From: Gemmatimonadales bacterium
GTDB lineage: Bacteria > Gemmatimonadota > Gemmatimonadetes > Gemmatimonadales > GWC2-71-9
DNA length: 10,045 nucleotides
Assembly: GCA_025924275.1 (NCBI GenBank)
Contig: JAICEH010000059.1
Span: 1 to 10,045, forward strand
Direction of reading: 5' to 3'
The translations under genes were made by a program, and so were the position numbers. The notes below the pieces were generated by a model. The model made no database searches. It had not been told where the DNA came from and saw only the letters and a program-made list of their open reading frames with translations. Each line of letters begins with the position of its first letter. The stretch's first letter is position 1. This document shows positions 6,471 to 10,045 of this stretch, piece after piece.

Positions 6471-7041
6471 TGCGGAGCCCCGCCTGGCCGCCGGTGGCGA
6501 CGTCGGCCGCGGCGGCGGAGTGCACCTCGGTGCCGTTCACCAGGAAGCGGACGCGGTCGCCGACCTGCTCCACGCGCAGGGCGTTGGTGGCCTTCCCCGC
6601 TGCGTCGGCCTTCACCACCGCGGGGTGCTCGATCCAGCCGGTGGTCACGTTGGCCGTGGTGGCGCCGGTGCGCGTCTTGATGAGGAACTTCCCGTCCTGC
6701 CGGACGAGGAAGTAGGTATAGCCCTGCTCCGGGGACTGGAGCGCCTTCCCCCCGACGAAGAGCCCGTAGGCCTCGGGATGCTCGGGCGCCCTGGTCTGGG
6801 TGAAGGTGGCCGCCACGGCGAAGTCGCCCTGGGCCTGGTCGCCCGGGCGCCAGAGGATCACCGCCGGCCCGGTGGTGGCGTGCACGCCGCCGCCCATCGT
6901 GGCGAACTTCACGCCCTCGAGCGGGGCATCCTTGTCGGTGCGGGCCTGCCACCCGGCGGGCAGCTGGCCGGAGCCGGCCTGCTGGGCGGCGGCGGGCAGC
7001 GCGGCGAGCAGCGCCAGCGTGGCGAGGGTGAGGGTGCGCAT
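6418..7041 (-). CDS. Secreted protein, probable ConA/LamG-like beta-sandwich
   Basis: A 207-residue protein with a clear Sec signal peptide: MRT, a hydrophobic Leu/Ala core, and an AAA-QQ cleavage site after about residue 19. The mature part alternates short strands and turns: AVILWRPGDQAQGDFAVAATF, EAYGLFVGGKAL, YTYFLVRQDGKFLIKTR, NALRVEQVGDRVRFLVNG, and a final GLRINHNLDVHVDGFVLEKK. This pattern is typical of ConA-like/LamG or DUF1080/DUF1349-type folds, whose members bind or cleave glycans. No catalytic acid pair is evident, so a binding or structural role is as likely as an enzymatic one. The start is supported by GGGAGG 9 nt upstream. Its 3' end overlaps the HEAT gene by 53 nt on the other strand. 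It is predicted periplasmic or extracellular. Fold is inferred; export is well supported. Confidence 0.85.
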   Translation of the reverse strand: MRTLTLATLALLAALPAAAQQAGSGQLPAGWQARTDKDAPLEGVKFATMGGGVHATTGPAVILWRPGDQAQGDFAVAATFTQTRAPEHPEAYGLFVGGKALQSPEQGYTYFLVRQDGKFLIKTRTGATTANVTTGWIEHPAVVKADAAGKATNALRVEQVGDRVRFLVNGTEVHSAAAADVATGGQAGLRINHNLDVHVDGFVLEKK

Positions 7042-7050
7042 CGTGGAGTG

Positions 7051-7056
7051 CCTCCC
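7051..7056 (-). promoter_or_regulatory. Ribosome-binding site of the secreted protein
   Basis: On the minus strand this reads GGGAGG, 9 nt before ATG 7041. It supports that start, which also places the signal peptide exactly at the N-terminus. Confidence 0.7.
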
Positions 7057-7113
7057 GGTGGGCTGGATTGGGTTCGGGTCTGGACCCCGAAGATGGGGCC
7101 TCTCGTCGCGCGG

Positions 7114-7119
7114 AACCTA
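7114..7119 (-). promoter_or_regulatory. Weak -10 candidate for the secreted-protein gene
   Basis: On the minus strand this reads TAGGTT, a TANNNT match, about 72 nt before the start codon. No convincing -35 lies 17 bp upstream. The 151-nt gap 7042-7192 is a divergent promoter region: this element serves the minus strand and TTGCCC/TAGACT (7157-7185) the plus strand. Confidence 0.3.
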
Positions 7120-7156
7120 TGACCGGGCTCACAGGGGCGCCATCGGCGGCCCGGAG

Positions 7157-7185
7157 TTGCCCGCCCCGGCGGGCGGCGGTAGACT
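7157..7185 (+). promoter_or_regulatory. Leaderless-type promoter of the small membrane protein
   Basis: TTGCCC (7157-7162), a 17-bp spacer, then TAGACT (7180-7185) preceded by GG. The -10 ends 7 nt before ATG 7193, so the predicted transcript begins at the start codon. No Shine-Dalgarno is present. The arrangement matches that before the HEAT gene. Confidence 0.65.
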
Positions 7186-7192
7186 ACCGCCC

Positions 7193-7363
7193 ATGACGCT
7201 CCTCACCACGCTCCTCGCCGCCATCGGGGCGGGCCTCATCCTGTCGGCGCTCACCTTCGTGACGCTGCTGATCGGGGTGCTCATCACGTCGATGGTGGCC
7301 CTGTTCGCGGGCCCGCTCGTGGACCGGCTGCTGGGCGAGGAGCCGACCCGCTCCGGCGGCTGA
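7193..7363 (+). CDS. Small membrane protein, 56 residues
   Basis: A short hydrophobic protein of unknown function. Residues about 4-40 are a continuous Leu/Ala/Ile/Val/Thr stretch with glycines, long enough for one long or two closely spaced membrane helices. The tail (about 41-56: PLVDRLLGEEPTRSGG) is charged and soluble. The gene is recognised from its composition and from its own TTGCCC-17-TAGACT promoter 7 nt upstream of the ATG, which suits leaderless translation. Its stop codon lies 3 nt from the stop codon of the convergent Hpt-like gene. I do not recognise a family. It could be a small regulator or stabiliser of a membrane complex. The promoter and absence of charge in the core make a chance ORF unlikely, but conservation is untested. 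Confidence 0.65.
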   Translation: MTLLTTLLAAIGAGLILSALTFVTLLIGVLITSMVALFAGPLVDRLLGEEPTRSGG

Positions 7364-7366
7364 CCG

Positions 7367-7729
7367 TCAGGCTTTCGGCGTTCCGTCGCCCTCCGCCTCC
7401 GGCGTCGTCGCCAGGCGGAGGGCGCCGTCGTAGTGGACCCTGAGACTGGCCAGCCCGTCCCGCAGGCCCCGCACCCGCATCTGCAGCCCGCCGCCCCGGC
7501 GGGCCAGGGTGGCCATGATCCCCGCGGCCTCGGCCAGCCCGTGGAGCCCGAAGCCCTGGGCCTGCGCCTTGAGCTCGTCGAGCTGGCGGGCCATGCCCCG
7601 CACGGCCACCTCGTCCGCCTGCAGCACCGCCATCAGCTCGATGGTCTTCTTCACCCGCTCGAATCGGGGCGGGATGGTTTCCAGCCAGGCGATCTGGGCC
7701 AGCTGGCGGGAACTGAGCTTGACGGCCAT
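7367..7729 (-). CDS. Small helical protein resembling a degenerate Hpt domain
   Basis: A 120-residue, all-helical, soluble protein. The segment QLDELKAQAQGFGLHGLAEAAGIM (50-72, quoted here only for its pattern LK-x5-FG-L-x2-LAE) resembles the core of histidine phosphotransfer domains, A-H-x-LKG-x3-GL-x2-LA-x2-A. The usual phospho-His would align with Asp51, so it could not relay phosphate in the normal way. Candidate roles are phosphomimetic partner, scaffold, or sink for a response regulator; it may instead be a plain four-helix protein of another family. Start ATG 7729 has GGAG 5 nt upstream (7735-7738 on the minus strand). The C-terminal tail (about 108-120) is disordered and its codons carry a 12-bp inverted repeat. 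It is divergent from the RND pump gene and convergent with the 56-residue membrane protein. Confidence 0.75.
   Translation of the reverse strand: MAVKLSSRQLAQIAWLETIPPRFERVKKTIELMAVLQADEVAVRGMARQLDELKAQAQGFGLHGLAEAAGIMATLARRGGGLQMRVRGLRDGLASLRVHYDGALRLATTPEAEGDGTPKA
7387..7424. terminator. 12-bp inverted repeat beside a convergent junction
   Basis: CGCCCTCCGCCT (7387-7398) and AGGCGGAGGGCG (7413-7424) are perfectly complementary. The 14-nt loop can itself form a small GGCG/CGCC stem. The hairpin begins 23 nt after the stop of the small membrane gene, inside the 3' codons of the opposing Hpt-like gene. There is no U tract on either side, so if it ends transcription it would act with Rho or as a pause and stability hairpin. 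Confidence 0.45.
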
Positions 7730-7746
7730 CAGGGCTCCGGTCGTGC

Positions 7747-7775
7747 TTGATAGGAGGGAGCGGGAGGGGTAGACT
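7747..7775 (+). promoter_or_regulatory. Sigma-70-type promoter of the RND efflux gene
   Basis: TTGATA (7747-7752), a 17-bp spacer, and TAGACT (7770-7775) preceded by GG make the best vegetative promoter in the window. Transcription should start near 7782, giving an 88-nt 5' UTR before ATG 7870. This contrasts with the leaderless genes that use the same -10 hexamer. The 140-nt gap 7730-7869 is divergent; no clear promoter for the minus-strand Hpt-like gene was found. Confidence 0.7.
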
Positions 7776-7786
7776 CCCCACCCTTC

Positions 7787-7800
7787 GGTGAATCTTCACC
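7787..7800. promoter_or_regulatory. Dyad GGTGAA-TC-TTCACC, candidate operator
   Basis: Perfect 6-bp half-sites separated by 2 bp, placed about +5 to +18 relative to the predicted RND transcript start. The position suits a TetR- or MarR-type repressor, which commonly control RND pumps, but no such regulator gene is in the window. The 2-nt spacer makes an RNA hairpin less favourable than DNA-level recognition. Confidence 0.4.
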
Positions 7801-7859
7801 CCGGGGCCCCCCGTAGGGAGGGCCCGGGTCGCGCCGGCCGGCGTGGCCCCCCACCGTGA
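7788..7859 (+). CDS. Possible 23-codon leader peptide upstream of the RND gene
   Basis: GTG at 7788, a few nt after the predicted transcript start, opens a 23-codon frame ending with TGA at 7857-7859. The stop is 10 nt before the pump's ATG. The frame starts MNLHPGAPRR and is Arg/Gly/Pro-rich, ending in Pro-Pro-Pro just before the stop, a context known to stall ribosomes without EF-P. The pump gene has no good Shine-Dalgarno, so coupled translation or attenuation is conceivable. In DNA this GC-rich a frame of 23 codons can easily occur by chance. Confidence 0.2.
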   Translation: MNLHPGAPRREGPGRAGRRGPPP

Positions 7860-7869
7860 CGGGTCTGCC

Positions 7870-10045
7870 ATGAAGCTATCCGACATCTCCATCCGGCGCC
7901 CGGTCTTCGCCTCGATGCTGAGCCTGGCGCTGGTGCTGTTCGGGGCGATTGCGGCGCAGCGGCTGTCGGTGCGCGAATACCCCGACATCGACCCCCCGAT
8001 CATCTCGGTCTCGACCTTCCTCCCCGGCGCCAATCCGCGGGTGGTGGAGGCCACGGTCACCGACCTGCTGGAGGAGGAGCTCTCCACGGTCGAGGGGCTC
8101 CGCACGCTCAGCTCGAGCAGCACCGAGCAGTTCAGCAACATCATCCTGGAGTTCAACCTCGACCGGGACGTGGAGAGCGCCGCCCAGGACGTGCGGGAGA
8201 AGGTCGCCCGGGCCCGGGGCCGGCTGCCGCGCGAGGTGGAGGAGCCGGTCGTGGAGAAGCAGGACGCCGACGCCCAGCCGTTCTACTGGCTGGCGCTGAG
8301 CGGCGAGAACTACACCCTGCTCGAGCTGTCGGACGTCGCCGACCGGATCGTGAAGACCCGGCTCCAGACGATTCCCGGGGTCGGCCGCGCCCAGGTGTTC
8401 GGCGAGCGGCGCTACTCGATCCGCATCTGGCTCTCGCCCGAGCAGCTGGCGGCGCACCGGCTGGCGGTGCAGGACGTCGAGGCCGCCATCCGGAGCCGGA
8501 GCGTGGAGATCCCGGCCGGCCGGATCGAGTCCGAGCAGCGGGAGTTCACGATCCGCTCGCTCGGCGAGCTCAAGACGCCGGCCGAGTACACCGACCTCAC
8601 GGTGGACAGCCGCGAGGGGCGGCTGGTCAAGCTGGGCGACGTCGCGCGGATCGAGCTGGCGCCGCGGGACGAGCGGAGCACGCTCCGGTACAACGGCACG
8701 GTGGCGGTGGCGGTGGGCGTGGTGCGACAGTCGAAGTCCAACATGGTCGAGGTGTCGGACGCGATCCAGGAGGAGCTCCCGCGCATCGCCGAAGCGCTGC
8801 CGCCGGGGGTCCACCTGGACACCGCGTTCGACGAGTCGGTCTTCGTCCGGCGTTCCATCGCGGAGACCATCGAGACCCTGCTCATCGCGGGCGTCCTGGT
8901 CACGGTCATCATCTTCGTCTTCCTGCGGAACCTCCGGGCGACGGTGGTGCCCGCGGTGGCGATCCCGGTGTCGATCATCTCCACCTTCGCGCTGATGCTG
9001 GCGCTGGGGTACTCGATCAACACCTTCACCCTCCTGGCGCTCATCCTGGCGATCGGGATCGTGGTGGACGACGCCATCATCGTGCTGGAGAATGCCTACC
9101 GGCACCAGGAGGAACTGAAGGAGGATCCCGAGACCGCGGCGATCGAGGGCACCCGCGAGATCGCCTTCGCCGTGATCGCCACCACGATCGCGCTGGTTGC
9201 GGTGTTCTCGCCCCTCGCCTTCCTCACCGGGGCCACGGGGCGGCTCTTCAACGAGTTCGGGATCACGCTGGCCGCGTCGGTGCTCATTTCCGGCTTCGTG
9301 GCGCTCACGCTGTCGCCGATGCTCTCGGCCAAGATCCTGCGCATCCCCGAGAGCCACGGCCCGGTCTTCCTGGCGTTCGAGGACACCTTCAACCGGGTGG
9401 CCACCCTCTACCGGCGGGCGCTGGCGCGGGCCGTGCGCCACCCGGCGATCGTGCTCGCCGGGGCGGCCGCGGCCCTGGTCGTCGCGGCGCTCACCTTCCG
9501 GGCGCTCGAGCGCGAGTTCCTCCCGGAGGAGGACCGGGGGTGGATGCTGATCATCACCATCGCGCCCGAGGGCTCGACCCTGGAGTACACCGACAGCTAC
9601 CAGCGGCAGATCGAGGGGATCCTGGCGCGCACCGCCGACATCGATTCCTACTTCAGCATCGTGGGCTTCGGAGGCAACGTGGCGGGGGGGTTCGTCTTCA
9701 ACCGGCTGGCCGACTGGGACGAGCGCGACCGCCCGGTCCGCGACATCATGAACGAGGTGCAGCCCCAGTTCTTCGGCCTGCCGGGCGTGTTCGCCTTCGC
9801 GCTCAACCCCTCGCCCATCGGCGGCTTCGGGAATCCCGTGCAGTTCGTGGTGCGGCACCCGGACTTCGACTCGCTGGTGGCGGGGCTGGACCGGCTCGCG
9901 GGGCGGGCGCGCGGGATCCCGGCGCGGGTGAACGTGGACCTCGACCTCAAGGTGAACAAGCCGGAGCTGACCGTCGCCTACCAGCGGGACCGGATGGAGG
10001 ACCTCGGCGTGTCGGTCCAGGATGTCGGCGCCACGCTGGAGACGA
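7870..10045 (+). CDS. RND efflux transporter, inner-membrane pump subunit (5' part)
   Basis: Proton-driven AcrB/MexF/MdtC-like (HAE1-type) inner-membrane pump that exports drugs or other hydrophobic compounds through a tripartite channel. The window holds the first 725 of roughly 1,030-1,060 codons. Visible: cytoplasmic start and TM1 (RRPVFASMLSLALVLFG); the hallmark REYPDIDPP; porter subdomains with VTDLLEEELSTVEGL and IPGVGRAQVFG; TM2 onward from about residue 333 (LLIAGVLVTVIIFVFLR); and the TM4 proton-relay pair D400-D401 in VVDDAIIVLEN, equivalent to AcrB D407/D408. It then passes the mid-protein cytoplasmic loop into the second half (EFLPEEDRGW) and the second porter domain. The start ATG 7870 gives the standard N-terminus. 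No periplasmic adaptor gene lies upstream, so the pump seems first in its operon or separate from its partners; adaptor and outer-membrane genes may lie to the right. Confidence 0.96.
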   Translation, partial: MKLSDISIRRPVFASMLSLALVLFGAIAAQRLSVREYPDIDPPIISVSTFLPGANPRVVEATVTDLLEEELSTVEGLRTLSSSSTEQFSNIILEFNLDRDVESAAQDVREKVARARGRLPREVEEPVVEKQDADAQPFYWLALSGENYTLLELSDVADRIVKTRLQTIPGVGRAQVFGERRYSIRIWLSPEQLAAHRLAVQDVEAAIRSRSVEIPAGRIESEQREFTIRSLGELKTPAEYTDLTVDSREGRLVKLGDVARIELAPRDERSTLRYNGTVAVAVGVVRQSKSNMVEVSDAIQEELPRIAEALPPGVHLDTAFDESVFVRRSIAETIETLLIAGVLVTVIIFVFLRNLRATVVPAVAIPVSIISTFALMLALGYSINTFTLLALILAIGIVVDDAIIVLENAYRHQEELKEDPETAAIEGTREIAFAVIATTIALVAVFSPLAFLTGATGRLFNEFGITLAASVLISGFVALTLSPMLSAKILRIPESHGPVFLAFEDTFNRVATLYRRALARAVRHPAIVLAGAAAALVVAALTFRALEREFLPEEDRGWMLIITIAPEGSTLEYTDSYQRQIEGILARTADIDSYFSIVGFGGNVAGGFVFNRLADWDERDRPVRDIMNEVQPQFFGLPGVFAFALNPSPIGGFGNPVQFVVRHPDFDSLVAGLDRLAGRARGIPARVNVDLDLKVNKPELTVAYQRDRMEDLGVSVQDVGATLET

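Noticed and set aside
7076..7088. Short hairpin GGGTC-TGG-ACCCC in the leader of the secreted-protein gene
   Set aside because: A 4-5 bp stem is expected by chance at this GC content, and it has no terminator or riboswitch context.
2453..7132. A 1,559-codon open frame on the minus strand
   Set aside because: Only its last 223 codons are real protein (the response regulator). The rest is Arg/Pro/Ala-rich shadow across the kinase, HEAT and secreted-protein genes, caused by the lack of AT-rich stop codons.
7876..9858. A 660-codon minus-strand frame opposite the RND gene
   Set aside because: Composition is dominated by Arg, His, Gly, Asp and Glu with no recognisable domain. The plus-strand frame encodes an unmistakable RND pump, so this is its antisense shadow.
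1..10045. CRISPR array, tRNA/rRNA genes, insertion sequences, phage or defence genes
   Set aside because: I found no regularly spaced repeats, no cloverleaf-like or rRNA-like stretches, and no transposase, integrase or known defence motif. All clear coding sequence is ordinary chromosomal metabolism, signalling, stress and transport.

Overview
The window is very GC-rich DNA from a bacterial chromosome. It has tightly packed genes, hardly any space between them, and no tRNA, rRNA, CRISPR array or insertion sequence that I could find. The base composition, a NagB–PIG-L fusion protein, HEAT-repeat and ConA-like secreted orphans, and promoters of the form TAGAYT directly in front of start codons best fit Gemmatimonadota or a similar high-GC soil or sediment lineage. 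That assignment is an inference, not something the sequence proves.

Layout. (1) Positions 1-609: a C16 tract, a sigma-54-like promoter and an Hsp20 small heat-shock chaperone on the plus strand. (2) Positions 616-4890, minus strand: a compact three-gene unit transcribed as histidine kinase, then NarL-type response regulator (ATGA overlap), then a fused glucosamine-6-phosphate deaminase/PIG-L deacetylase starting 4 nt after the regulator's stop. (3) Positions 4980-6470, plus strand: a HEAT-repeat protein, apparently translated from a leaderless mRNA, whose 3' end runs through a G-rich hairpin repeat. (4) Positions 6418-7041, minus strand: a secreted protein with a likely ConA/LamG-like beta-sandwich. 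(5) Positions 7193-7363: a 56-residue membrane protein, also with a leaderless-type promoter. (6) Positions 7367-7729, minus strand: a small helical protein resembling an Hpt domain whose phosphorylatable His appears to be Asp. (7) Position 7870 to the window end: the first 725 codons of an RND efflux pump, with a strong promoter, a dyad symmetry and a possible leader peptide in its 5' UTR.

How it fits together. The two-component pair and the amino-sugar enzyme look co-transcribed and translationally coupled, suggesting that the sensor controls, or responds to, amino-sugar or cell-wall turnover. Three plus-strand promoters share the -10 hexamer TAGAYT. In two of them it lies exactly 7 nt before the ATG, and one of those also has a -35 element 17 bp upstream. 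All three convergent gene junctions have a long inverted repeat inside, or overlapping, the 3' coding end of a gene, as if terminators had been built into coding sequence for lack of intergenic space. No single element here is clearly a new defence or mobile system. The most unusual items are the sensor–NagB/PIG-L operon (with Thr at a NagB catalytic Asp position), the pseudo-Hpt protein, the embedded inverted repeats, and the RND leader region.
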